From an uncultured Verrucomicrobiota bacterium (GTDB lineage: Bacteria; Verrucomicrobiota; Verrucomicrobiia; Verrucomicrobiales; Verrucomicrobiaceae): a DNA stretch of 64,000 nucleotides. Below, in pieces: positions 52,201 to 60,445 of this stretch (its first letter is position 1; the number at the start of each line of letters is the position of its first letter). The notes beneath the pieces are model-generated. The model saw nothing but the letters and a program-made list of their open reading frames with translations, had not been told where the DNA came from and ran no database searches. Location: assembly GCA_903838675.1 (NCBI GenBank), contig CAILZI010000188.1, positions 1 to 64,000 on the forward strand, read 5' to 3'. The position numbers and the translations under genes were made by a program.

Positions 52201-55072
52201 CGAGCATGCAATGGCTGCACTAGGGGCGCTCGGCTGGCTGGACACGGCTGAGAAGATGGTGATGCCGGAGGACCCGAACTGCCTGCAGGTCGAGTTCATC
52301 AAACTGGTGCGTGAGAATCGTGAAACCATGCAGGAACTGCGCTCCAGACTGGCTGCTCTGAAGCAGCGTACGTTTGGTGTGGAGCTTTGTGAGGCGTTCC
52401 TGCAGGAGACTCCGGGCGGCCCTCTCTCCGCGATGCTGAGACGACGTGCGGCTGATGTGGCGAAGATTCCGGAAAAGAGCGGTCTCGCCATCATGACGCT
52501 TATTAAATTACAGATTCCCGCGCTCAACCAGCCTGCAGGCGCTGATCCCGCCTTGGTAAAGGTGCTTGATCCGCTCCTCGGTGCCGAACGCAAGCAGGCC
52601 ATGGATGAGATCGACCGCTGGATTGCCGCCGTACGCACCGAAGATGTGCCTGCGGATTACCGCAGCTATTCAGACAAGGTCAAAGCCATGTTGAAATCCC
52701 TTATTCCGGGAGACCTCGACAAGGCTCAAAAACTTTTCCTCCACACCTGTGAACTGATGGAGGCCAAGGCCGGCAACGCCACATGGAAAAATTACATGGG
52801 CGCCAATGGGTGGTTTCGCCGCTCTGAGATCTTGGATGAGTTGAAGAAGGAGTGGCCAAGGCCGGAAACGATGGCTTTCGTCATGCGCCTCTTTCACGAG
52901 GACACCACTGGCAACCTGTCTCCGGACGGCTGGGCGGCCAACAGCGGCTATGGTCAGACATTGATCGAAGTCTGGCGCAATAATGGCGGAGGCGCCGCCA
53001 TGGGGCGCGGCATTGATGCCATGCTGAAACGCACCTCGGAAGTCATGCAAGACACCCCGCACACGCTCCTGCCACTGGCCTTCTTTGATTTCTATTTGAA
53101 GCTGCCTCAGAGCCTGCGCGTAGGCGCCATGAAATATGCAGCCAGGATGCCCGAGACCCACCCGCAGGCTGCTTTGGGGCGGGAACTCGATTATGCGGGC
53201 CGGTTTTTCCTCGGCACGGATGCCCAGGCGCGGCAGAATGTCGCCATTCAAAAAGCCATCGAAGAACTGGGGGGCATGCAGCCGGTTTGGGAATACCAAA
53301 AGACCTTGCTGCGTTCGGACAAGGCGAATGTCCAGGTGCGTCAGGCCCTCGTGCATTTTCTGTCCTACTGGGCGCATGACGACATCGATCCGGAGTGTGC
53401 CAAATTGGGCGCTGCTGCCGCACTGGTGTCCATGAAGCAGAAGTACTGCATCCACGGTTATCAATACGGCTGGATCATCCGTGCCTTCAACCATCTGCCC
53501 GTGGATGCCGGTTGGCAGGCCGCAGCACAGGAGCACTGGGATGCATGGCTGGCACGGATCGCCAATGGTGGTTTGAGCAAGTACGATCCCTGTCAATGGG
53601 CCACCAACAGCATGCTGCGCATGACCGCCCGTGCGGGCAACGATGACTGGATGCGTACGCTGCTGCGTCAGCAGCGTCCAATATTGAGCAATGAGCAGTC
53701 CGGCATAGTCAGTCTCATGCTCGGCGATCAGCCGCAGCTCGCCGCAGAGTATTTCAAAGCCGAATGGCGTGGCTTTTTGTACGAGCCGCAGGAAGAACTG
53801 CGCTGGGGCAGGGAAATCATCGCAAACCTTCCTGCCTTTAAAGCCGCCTGCGGCGATCCCGGCCTCGCTTTGCTGGGGGAGATTTATCTCTCTTACATCA
53901 AAGATCCCACCAAGACTGAGCAGGCCGCCATCCCGGGCTTTAAGAACCGCGAAGATCGCTTCAAAGACATCGCGAAACGATTCAAGGAAACCAAATTCAC
54001 CGATGAAGAGGTGCGCAAAGACTGCATCGAGATCATCTGCAATTTCTATGATGCCGCAGACCTGATCCACGATGTGGTCGATGAAGTCGCCGCCAAGACC
54101 AACATTGAGGCCCTCGCTGCCATCGATGAAACTTGGGAACACTGGCGCCAGCTCAAGCCCCTGCAATTCTCCCTCGGCTTCAAGGCGGCACAGGGAAATG
54201 TACAGCCCAACATCGCTGCGTATGACCGCGCTCTCGCCGCCCGCTACAGCCGGATCCACTACCAGCGCTCCGCCGTAAAAGAAATTGGCTGGGGGCCGAC
54301 CTGGGTTGCCAATTGGCTCTGGGCTCGAGAGTCCGAGGCTGGTCGCGAGCCCAACGTGCGAGCTGTTTTGCCCTTCCTTGATTATGTTCTCTCTAAAACT
54401 CCCGCCGAATTGCGGGGGATGCATGTCGCTGACTGCGTGACTCAAAAATGGCTGATCCACCTTGTCCTCAACGAGCCCGCCGCATTTGAATCGTGGCGCA
54501 ACGGCTTGAAGGAAGTGGACCGGCGCGACATCAAAAAACGTGTTCAAGAACGCTGGGAGATTTGGGACTACATTAACAGTCTCTCGGGCACCCAGAAAAA
54601 AATGCGTCTCACGCCGGAGCAGCGCAGCCTGCTTGTTGTCGCCGTTGCCAGAGATGAATGGTGTTCCTCGAAGTATCCCGCTGCCGGTCCGGGCATCCCC
54701 AATCTCATCAACGACATCGTGCAAAAAGGCGCGGTCTTCAAACCAGACGAATTCGCTCCCGTGGCCGCACAGATCGCCACGGCTCTGCCTCGCATGGGGC
54801 GTACCGCGAGCGAGTCCGCCGAGCTGCTGGCCGCAAACGGTAAAAACGAGGCCGCTGCGCCGCTGTTTGCGCTGGCCTTTGAGCAGGCACGCAGAGAAAA
54901 CGAGAAGGACTACGGCCTCGCTGCAGGTTACGCTGTGAAACAAGCGGAAATCCTTGAGCGTATCGGCAAAAAGCCGGAAGCCTTGCAGGTGCTTAAATCA
55001 CTCGACGAGAAGCGCTTGGGCGGCGGTGTTAAAAAAACCGTCGAAGCCGCCCTGTTACGCCTTTCCAAATAG
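46232..55072 (+). CDS. Giant (2,946 aa) secreted TPR/alpha-solenoid protein
   Basis: Signal MRIWFLFLASAIASFGQ; many TPR-like units in roughly the first third (EALKAYTAALARDGTNARAWFQRAKLEA; DKALAIYSALLQKTPGQRELRESYLDLLARF); remainder helical and unrecognised; uninterrupted 8.8 kb ORF. Confidence 0.92.
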   Translation: MRIWFLFLASAIASFGQTAQPPGTETEKYHQMLLKRPQAGLVYDRFYSAWMETGTADSLMDFLSQRTATAADLLVLAVFHDQRGNEAEALKAYTAALARDGTNARAWFQRAKLEARMMNFETALKSLAESDKLGADAELNREIGQMRGRWLLRTGKPEAALQAWRDLVKASADDEDLVEEVVDLLLDEGLFAEAESQMLALISRTKDAYARTVRQLRLAEIQLRSSKKDAALALLTATLADTGQGTWIEGEVLAQVEAMFRRDENLSGLVKELENLQAAHPQRTALERQRARVLAELGDKDKALAIYSALLQKTPGQRELRESYLDLLARFEQFKEAIAQTNVLLEQAPDDRELLIRLATLQERAKEKAAVKTTLEKYLASKDTAEFDHLRVARLYESWERDEDATLAYQRMVAAFPDSSAAREAQAHYLHRSGKREAALVIWRDLAKNGDLPQVMAVGQALMARLESLTAMEVLQARQAEFAKDERFLGLLVNSALSAKKPVEAIPWALARVQATTDVSYLDDALRQVVACLKADEAKFAETLAALQKSTPTVQERILLATLLEEKQDHLGAEKTLREIPADHALAAQTRLLKLMESRQDWLRATEEAEKLIAMPQGRNSTNVQRLVDLDERSGKLDQALKWVAEWKTLSPGSASPWMREAKLLQLSGKGREALKVLQAALRKFEDDESVADALASGYIEQGQMADAERVYLSLFEKEEKPDGKMRWVGALARIASDRGQLKALTEKFLERQRTNRADATPWLALAEIYRVSGSTTEQERALREALRLRPEDVNLAQQIAHIDLDMGQWKQAIEELQRVAARSKGGRVQRMIASIEIEYGDANSGYRMLYELAGGTQMDADDALTLAKSMSAQQDWKRISSFLEPLLHRFPDDYRLAYLQAVAFEESDSVDAAASMFIHLMAQAQELPAVAAATKSVGNRNDYLEELEKRTPKGYVDLVRLMNGPGYQSYNYRPNSIRFSGQNASKAVMVPASLYILHAMSVSHLATLMRGEGTQKKAAWIAEAASAGVPGARYLGMLEVDQYYRLSISPDELEKKPDDDVLLAYSIGSGSIINVERPSFNVASRAFERFKSQYPELMVQAARNAVLADSDKGAPLLTEALDIVEKMSPEQLRKSGVAAYHLGTLIGGGQKMREDSFPAVLSEQLSHRILSLMLRQLDATQPDSQGTKVYSSGLPNFANACRSLKAWNEFVTLVEREERLWTENEPTRQSWSQFIAQFNRRSQSTASETLVSLPFPGGTMLPSTLILYFGRKDIYNPRDSDKLEPEPEEYAGLKPLIERIKSPALRALLYYKVGYRERVLREVTQLISAPNPSVDDLLLAASWFSIEDEYERVADLLVRASTMNIPAGVRPAFDAALAHAVLKLKPQAGSPLLEPAQMALRRLRSARVTSEQKDELVAAMKTLSMSDEAEQWARIAVVAPSVARRSTSFVSSSSIDTKKLQSLLAGKDEEAIVKEAVTQLRHALTYAGNGNQNYAASRAKEIMRLASKPGMFEKIQAAFAPGETATVTKLYEQAQFMMLIDHKPNAIKVLEKVVEMNPKHFEARLHLCSLIAAADPARAVKMMTDVPLSAFQQSSVGSQIAELLRDDAAMPFEARMSIFTALSGMLESAPAGSGVRGLDWMIDLPAVIANRTFQAPPRLDYLYARPGSSQMNSEDFYVPATSPEAKKRREVHDQMCQAMMKHPMLAEEGFRRLASLVIHEGKKLDELATTARQLLESAKSASRSQRGPGASRRFHYAQEVIGLWAPTPAEFLIWKAWKENQLERIEQEIMPLAAAAMDSTQQTILRAQLNIWTCTPDAFVHNVKAFLTTVSGRGSSSSAGDQNLVWLMDRWEERGIEGLPLDEIIATSLKQNSGYGDGYAVTNYLALRQRMRPESGLTPFLIRLISGLLGNNHNAWAKAMKGTINANYGGGGYVSNPPASTLLQITNNLIRKPATFGAGVQLASLLGATESPNWARNSSSSMTAVLKSSEHAMAALGALGWLDTAEKMVMPEDPNCLQVEFIKLVRENRETMQELRSRLAALKQRTFGVELCEAFLQETPGGPLSAMLRRRAADVAKIPEKSGLAIMTLIKLQIPALNQPAGADPALVKVLDPLLGAERKQAMDEIDRWIAAVRTEDVPADYRSYSDKVKAMLKSLIPGDLDKAQKLFLHTCELMEAKAGNATWKNYMGANGWFRRSEILDELKKEWPRPETMAFVMRLFHEDTTGNLSPDGWAANSGYGQTLIEVWRNNGGGAAMGRGIDAMLKRTSEVMQDTPHTLLPLAFFDFYLKLPQSLRVGAMKYAARMPETHPQAALGRELDYAGRFFLGTDAQARQNVAIQKAIEELGGMQPVWEYQKTLLRSDKANVQVRQALVHFLSYWAHDDIDPECAKLGAAAALVSMKQKYCIHGYQYGWIIRAFNHLPVDAGWQAAAQEHWDAWLARIANGGLSKYDPCQWATNSMLRMTARAGNDDWMRTLLRQQRPILSNEQSGIVSLMLGDQPQLAAEYFKAEWRGFLYEPQEELRWGREIIANLPAFKAACGDPGLALLGEIYLSYIKDPTKTEQAAIPGFKNREDRFKDIAKRFKETKFTDEEVRKDCIEIICNFYDAADLIHDVVDEVAAKTNIEALAAIDETWEHWRQLKPLQFSLGFKAAQGNVQPNIAAYDRALAARYSRIHYQRSAVKEIGWGPTWVANWLWARESEAGREPNVRAVLPFLDYVLSKTPAELRGMHVADCVTQKWLIHLVLNEPAAFESWRNGLKEVDRRDIKKRVQERWEIWDYINSLSGTQKKMRLTPEQRSLLVVAVARDEWCSSKYPAAGPGIPNLINDIVQKGAVFKPDEFAPVAAQIATALPRMGRTASESAELLAANGKNEAAAPLFALAFEQARRENEKDYGLAAGYAVKQAEILERIGKKPEALQVLKSLDEKRLGGGVKKTVEAALLRLSK

Positions 55073-55133
55073 CCCAAGCAAAGTCTTGTCCTAAACGTCT
55101 CACTCTGGTAAAAACTCTGCAATTACGCACACC

Positions 55134-56819
55134 ATGCCTGCTCACGATCGAATCCTCGCGTTTCTGTCAGCTGTGAAAGCACGTCTAGATCTTGCCTGGC
55201 TCGTCCGGGCTTTCTGTGGCTCGCTTCTTGTCATCGGCTCCTCGCTTTGCATGTGGTGCCTGCTTTGGGTTCTGCGCGGTTACGCCGTGCCCGCGAGCGG
55301 CTACATCGCTGCCGCAGTCGCCTTGCCCGTCATGGCGCTGGCAGCGTGGTTGTTCGGTCGCGCATCGCAGCGCAAGGCGGCGCGCATCGCCGATGAGCAC
55401 TTCGATTTGAAAGACGCCATCAGCTCTCACCTCGGTTTCAGTGACGAGCATCGCGAAGGCGAATTCATCGCCCTTCAGGCAGAGGCCACCGCCGTGCGTG
55501 TGCAGGCTCTTTCCCCTCGTAGCATTCCAGTGCAGTGGCCGCGGCGTGTTCTCACCATCGCCGGCGTTCTGCTGATGGCCTGCTTCGTCATGGGCTTCAA
55601 AAAAGATTCCCCCATTGTTCTCGAACGCATCGCCCTTGAAACAGAGACCGTGCGCAAGAGCGACGAAATCAACAAAGAGCTCGAAAAGGAAGTCGAGGAG
55701 CTGCTCAAATCCGCCAGTGATGAGGAAAAAGAACTGCTGCATCCCGATGAATGGCGCCAGTGGGTGAAGGAACTGCGCGAAACCAAAGACCGCAAAGATG
55801 CGATGCGCCAGTACGCCGAACTTGAGCGCAAGATCACCGAGGCTGCACAAAAGCTCAGCCAGCGCGACACCGAACAGCTTCTCGCCAAAGCCGCTCAGGA
55901 AATGAAGCAGACCGCCGAGCTCAAGCCCATCTCCAAATCACTCGAAGAACAAAACTACCGTCACGCCGCAAATCAACTGCGCCAGATGAAGCTCCAAGCT
56001 GACGTTCGTAAACCCGACGAAGCCCAGAAGGAACTCGCCCGGCTCAAGTCCGCTTCCCAGCGCATGGCCTCTGCCGCGCGCAATTTCCAGCAGCGCACCG
56101 GGCAGCAGGGAAATCAAGGCAAAGGCAACCAGTCGCAGTCCAGCCAAAACCAGAACGCTCAGCAAAGTGGCCAGAATCAACAGCAGTCCCAAGGTCAGCA
56201 GGGCAGCCAGGGCCAGCAGAGCATGGATCAGCAGATGACCGCGCTGGAACAGTCCGTGCAGAATCTAGAACAACAACTTCAGCAACAGCAGCAGAATCCC
56301 AATCAAAATCCCAGCCAGAGTCAGGCCGGTCAAAACCAGGCCAATCAAGCTCTCCAGAACCTTGCTCAGAGCATGAGCCAGTCCTCCGCCAAGCGCGACA
56401 TGATGAAGAAGCTGCAGTCCCTCAGCCAGTGTGCGGGCAAATGCCAGGGCTTCATGTGTGACAAAGAATGCCAGAGCCTCAGTCAGTGCATGGGCACCAA
56501 ACCCGGTGGCAAAAAAGCCGGTGCAGGCAGCGTCGAAAGCCGTCGGGCGGAAAGTGACGTTACTCAGGACAATGGCAATCGCGACCAGCTTACTGGCCAG
56601 AAAGGCAGCGGCCCTAGCAACACCAGCATAGAGTCTGCAGACACTGGCAGCGGCCGCGCTACCCGCACCGCCACGGTGCAGGAAAAAGCCTTCCAGCGGC
56701 AGGTCGAAAGTTTCATCCAACGCGAAGACGTGCCCGCCGAAGTCAAAGAAGGCGTCAAAGAGTACTTCAAAGGCATTCAGCAGGTCGGCAATGAACAAGC
56801 CGCTCCGGCTGCAAAATGA
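55134..56819 (+). CDS. Membrane protein with coiled coil, Q/N/S-rich low-complexity segment and five-Cys cluster (DUF4175-like by context)
   Basis: N-terminal TM hairpin and third TM (VLTIAGVLLMACFVMGF); EEVEELLKSASDEEKELLHPDEWRQWVKELRE coiled coil; Q-rich tract; CAGKCQGFMCDKECQSLSQC. Confidence 0.82.
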   Translation: MPAHDRILAFLSAVKARLDLAWLVRAFCGSLLVIGSSLCMWCLLWVLRGYAVPASGYIAAAVALPVMALAAWLFGRASQRKAARIADEHFDLKDAISSHLGFSDEHREGEFIALQAEATAVRVQALSPRSIPVQWPRRVLTIAGVLLMACFVMGFKKDSPIVLERIALETETVRKSDEINKELEKEVEELLKSASDEEKELLHPDEWRQWVKELRETKDRKDAMRQYAELERKITEAAQKLSQRDTEQLLAKAAQEMKQTAELKPISKSLEEQNYRHAANQLRQMKLQADVRKPDEAQKELARLKSASQRMASAARNFQQRTGQQGNQGKGNQSQSSQNQNAQQSGQNQQQSQGQQGSQGQQSMDQQMTALEQSVQNLEQQLQQQQQNPNQNPSQSQAGQNQANQALQNLAQSMSQSSAKRDMMKKLQSLSQCAGKCQGFMCDKECQSLSQCMGTKPGGKKAGAGSVESRRAESDVTQDNGNRDQLTGQKGSGPSNTSIESADTGSGRATRTATVQEKAFQRQVESFIQREDVPAEVKEGVKEYFKGIQQVGNEQAAPAAK

Positions 56820-56895
56820 AGCGCATCTGAGGTCTCTGCCTCTTCCGCCATTCATTGGTCATTGGCTCACCACTCACTCATCACACCCAAATATC

Positions 56896-57876
56896 ATGCC
56901 CGAAACTCCCGCTGCTGTTGCACATTTTAAAGAAACCTTTGAAAAACTCCGGGCCGAAGTCTCCAAATTTATCGTCGGGCAGCAGGACATCATTGAGCAG
57001 GTGCTCAGTGCCGTCATCTGCGGAGGTCACGTCCTCCTCGAAGGTGTTCCCGGCCTCGGCAAGACCGCATTGGTAAACACCTTGGCCAAGGCGTTGCACC
57101 TCAAATTTCAGCGCATCCAGTTCACGCCCGATCTTCTTCCCGCAGACATCGTGGGTACGCAGATTCTCGTGGAGCGCGGCGGGCAGAAGGTCTTCGAGTT
57201 CCAGCAGGGCCCCGTCTTCTGCAACGTACTGCTCGCTGACGAAATCAACCGCGCCACTCCCAAGACACAGTCTGCGCTGCTCGAAACCATGCAGGAAAAG
57301 CGCGTCACCGTGGCCGGCATTTCGCACAATCTCGGCTCGCCCTTCTTCGTCCTCGCCACGCAGAATCCCATCGAGCAGGACGGCACCTACCCGTTGCCTG
57401 AAGCCCAGCTCGACCGCTTCTTCTTCAAGCTCTACGTCCCTGTGCCCAGCCACGGCGACTTCATCGAAATCCTCAACCGTACCGGCGGCAAGTCATCTCC
57501 TGAGATTAACGCCGTCGCCACTGGCGATGACATCCTTCAAATGGGCCAGGTGGTGCGCGAAGTGCCGCTGGAGGCCAGCGTACAGGACTACCTCGTCAAA
57601 ATCGTGCGTGCCACCCATCCCACCGATGTGAATGCCACCGAGCGCGTGAAAAAGTACGTGCGTCACGGCTCCTCACCTCGCGGCGCTCAGACCATCCTCG
57701 CCGCCGCCCGCGTGCGTGCTCTCCTCGATGGTCGCTACCACGTCGCCCGCGAAGACATCGCCAAAGCCGCCACTCCCGCTCTCCGTCATCGCATTCTCCT
57801 CTCCTTTGAAGGCGAGGCCGAAGGGGTGAAGACCGACGAAGTCATCGCCGATGTGATCGAAAAGGTGAAGGCATGA
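56896..57876 (+). CDS. MoxR-family AAA+ ATPase (second copy)
   Basis: VLLEGVPGLGKTALVNTLAKAL, FQRIQFTPDLLPADIVGTQIL, VLLADEINRATPKTQSALLETMQEKRVTVAG, LATQNPIEQDGTYPLPEAQLDRFFFKL. Confidence 0.95.
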   Translation: MPETPAAVAHFKETFEKLRAEVSKFIVGQQDIIEQVLSAVICGGHVLLEGVPGLGKTALVNTLAKALHLKFQRIQFTPDLLPADIVGTQILVERGGQKVFEFQQGPVFCNVLLADEINRATPKTQSALLETMQEKRVTVAGISHNLGSPFFVLATQNPIEQDGTYPLPEAQLDRFFFKLYVPVPSHGDFIEILNRTGGKSSPEINAVATGDDILQMGQVVREVPLEASVQDYLVKIVRATHPTDVNATERVKKYVRHGSSPRGAQTILAAARVRALLDGRYHVAREDIAKAATPALRHRILLSFEGEAEGVKTDEVIADVIEKVKA

Positions 57877-58739
57877 CCCTGACCGATCCAGCCTTCATCC
57901 GCCGCCTCGAATCCCTCTACTTGCTCGCGCGCAAGATCTTGGGCGGTTCGTTGCAGTCGGATCGTCGCAGCACGAAAAAAGGCGCGGGCATCACCTTCGC
58001 CGACTACGCCCAGTATTCCCTCGGAGATGACTACCGCAGCATAGACTGGCGCGTTTATGCGAAGTTTGAGTCCCTGCTCATCAAGCTCTTCGAACTGGAG
58101 GAAGACGCCACCATCTACCTCCTTATTGATTGCAGTCCCTCAATGGCATCCAAGCATGCCTACGCCAAGCAGCTTGCTGCCGCGCTGGGATACATCGCGC
58201 TCAACACCCTTGATCGTCTCGCCGTTTACGGTCTCGCCGACCGCTTGCAGCCGCTGATTGAGCCCGCACGCGGCCGCAATCAAGTCATCCCGTTTCTACG
58301 CTCGTTGGAAGCCGCGACAACCTTCGGCGGCAACACTGATCTCAGCGCCTGCGCCCGCGAGTTTGAGGCACGGCATCGGCGTAAAGGCCTCGTCTGCGTC
58401 ATTTCCGATTTCCTGCTGCCCGGTGGCTTTGAAGAAGGGCTCAGCCGCCTGCAATGGCACAAGCACGAAGTCTTCTGCCTGCAGACACTCGACGACAACG
58501 ACCTTCGCTGTGAATGGAAAGGCGATGTGACTCTTGAATGCGTCGAAACAGGGAAAAGCGAGCGCGTCACCATCTCACCCCGTGAAGCCAAACTTTACGA
58601 GGACGCCATGGCCGAATGGAACCTCGGCCTCAAGCAGACCTGCGCCAAACGCGGTCTGGGTTTCCTGTCCACCAACACCGACGTGTCGTTTGAAGCCGTC
58701 ATCACGGATCTGATGCGTCGCGGAGGTCTCGTCACATGA
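57873..58739 (+). CDS. DUF58 domain protein (second copy)
   Basis: LESLYLLARKILGGSLQSDRRSTKKGAGITFADYAQYSLGDDYRSIDWRVYAKFESLLIKLFELEEDATIYLLIDCSPSM; ATGA overlap with moxR. Confidence 0.92.
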   Translation: MTLTDPAFIRRLESLYLLARKILGGSLQSDRRSTKKGAGITFADYAQYSLGDDYRSIDWRVYAKFESLLIKLFELEEDATIYLLIDCSPSMASKHAYAKQLAAALGYIALNTLDRLAVYGLADRLQPLIEPARGRNQVIPFLRSLEAATTFGGNTDLSACAREFEARHRRKGLVCVISDFLLPGGFEEGLSRLQWHKHEVFCLQTLDDNDLRCEWKGDVTLECVETGKSERVTISPREAKLYEDAMAEWNLGLKQTCAKRGLGFLSTNTDVSFEAVITDLMRRGGLVT

Positions 58740-60445
58740 GTTTCCTGGCGCCCGCATTCCTCTGGACCCTGGCGGCGTTGGCACCGCTGGCGGCGATCTA
58801 TTTTCTCAAAGTGCGACCGCGCAAAAAGCCGGTGACCGCTTTCTTCCTATGGCAGAAGATTTTCACCGAAAAAAAAGCCTCGGCCCTCTTCAAACGCCTG
58901 CGCGATGTCTTCTCCCTGCTGCTCATGGCGCTCGCGTTTGCCGCCATCGCTTTCGCCTTGGCAGAGCCGGACTTCGCCGGAGATGAGCGCAAAGACCTCC
59001 TCATCGTCGTGGATCATTCCGCTTCCATGTCCGCCAAAGACGGCACCACCACGCGTCTCGAAAAAGCCAAACAACGCGCACGTGATCTCATCGCCGGCAT
59101 GAACGGCACCCAGCGCGCCGCCGTGGCTTCCTTCGCTGAAGTGACGCGCATGCTTGAGCACCCCACCCGCCATCGCAAAGCTCTTCTTGAAGCCGTGGAC
59201 TCCATCCAGCCCACCGAACTGCCCTCACGCGTCGAAGCCCTGCGCGCGCTGCAGCCCGGCGACGAGTGGATGAAGGACACCAGCGTCCTGCTTATCACGG
59301 ACGGTTGCCTCGATGCACCAGACCGTCTTCCCAACGTCGAAGTGCTGCGCATCACCGATGCCGCAAAGAACATCGGCATTGCCCGCGCGGACCTCCGCAG
59401 CGTGCCCGGCGGTCCTGCTCGTCTCGGCCTCTTCATCCTGCCCGTCTCCTCCTTCAGCGAACCCGTGAAAACCGACATCACCCTCATGCATGTCGATTCC
59501 AACAAGCTGGTAAAAATCATCCCTGTGACGTTGCAGCCCGGCGAAAATCCCGCCGTCACTCTCACGCTGGATGATGCACCCACTGGCTGCTGGAAAGCCA
59601 TTCTGGGACTGGAGGATGCTATGGAAAGCGACAACACCGCCTTCCTCTACGTCCCACCGCGTCAGCCCGTGCCCGTAGGCGTCATGGCGGATGATCCCTT
59701 CTTCTTCCAGAATGCCGTCAGCGCCTTCGAGCGCAGCGATCAACTCCTCTCCCTTGCGCAGGATACCAAGACCGCTCAACTCATGCTCAGCAAAGGCAAG
59801 GCGCCTGCCGACATCAGCACTGTGGTGTTCCAGCCTGCAGGTGAATCCACCGTATGGTCCAAAGTCGGCGACGAAATCGCCGCGCCCGTCCCCAAGGTCC
59901 TAGCCAAAGATCATCCGCTGCTGCGCTATCTTGATGCAGAAACCATGACCTTCGCCGGTGCCCGCCAAATCACCGCTCCCACCGGCGCAGTGGTGCTCGT
60001 CGCCGACGAATCCGGCCCTCCCTTGATCTACCTCATGCGTCAGGGCGCCCAAACCGTCTGCGTCGTGAATCTCGATCCGCTCGCCGCTCAGTTTTATCTC
60101 AGCGCCTGGTTCCCCGTGCTCATCCACAACGCCGCCGCACATCTCACCCATCGTGAAGACATGCCGCCCGCCACGCTGCCCACAGGATCCAGCGCACGCG
60201 TCCCCGGTCGCGCCGATCCCACTCCCTACGGTCCCATGGTGACCTCCGGTTTCCACGAGGCCGACTCATGGACCTTCGCCACCTCACTCGTCTCCCCGGA
60301 AGAGAGCCTGCTAAAAAACGACACCCTCAAAGAAAGCGTCAAACCCATCGCCAGTGGTGAGGCCCCAAGCTACTGGCTCCTCGTCCTCGCCCTCGGTGTC
60401 CTCGTCGGCGAGTCCATCCTTTACGACAGGAGGAAGGTCGGATGA
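58736..60445 (+). CDS. BatA-like membrane VWA protein
   Basis: N-terminal FLAPAFLWTLAALAPLAAIYFLKVRPRKKPVTAFFLWQKI (BatA N-terminal type); VWA DLLIVVDHSASMSAKDGTTTRLEKAKQRARDLI. Confidence 0.88.
   Translation: MSFLAPAFLWTLAALAPLAAIYFLKVRPRKKPVTAFFLWQKIFTEKKASALFKRLRDVFSLLLMALAFAAIAFALAEPDFAGDERKDLLIVVDHSASMSAKDGTTTRLEKAKQRARDLIAGMNGTQRAAVASFAEVTRMLEHPTRHRKALLEAVDSIQPTELPSRVEALRALQPGDEWMKDTSVLLITDGCLDAPDRLPNVEVLRITDAAKNIGIARADLRSVPGGPARLGLFILPVSSFSEPVKTDITLMHVDSNKLVKIIPVTLQPGENPAVTLTLDDAPTGCWKAILGLEDAMESDNTAFLYVPPRQPVPVGVMADDPFFFQNAVSAFERSDQLLSLAQDTKTAQLMLSKGKAPADISTVVFQPAGESTVWSKVGDEIAAPVPKVLAKDHPLLRYLDAETMTFAGARQITAPTGAVVLVADESGPPLIYLMRQGAQTVCVVNLDPLAAQFYLSAWFPVLIHNAAAHLTHREDMPPATLPTGSSARVPGRADPTPYGPMVTSGFHEADSWTFATSLVSPEESLLKNDTLKESVKPIASGEAPSYWLLVLALGVLVGESILYDRRKVG

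Noticed and set aside
52670-54943. 757-aa minus-strand ORF
   Set aside because: Antisense to the giant TPR gene; no signal peptide, domain or plausible context.
56095-56380. CAG/CAA-rich stretch considered as a possible tandem repeat array
   Set aside because: Codes for an in-frame Gln-rich segment with irregular codons; no constant period, so low-complexity protein rather than a DNA repeat array.
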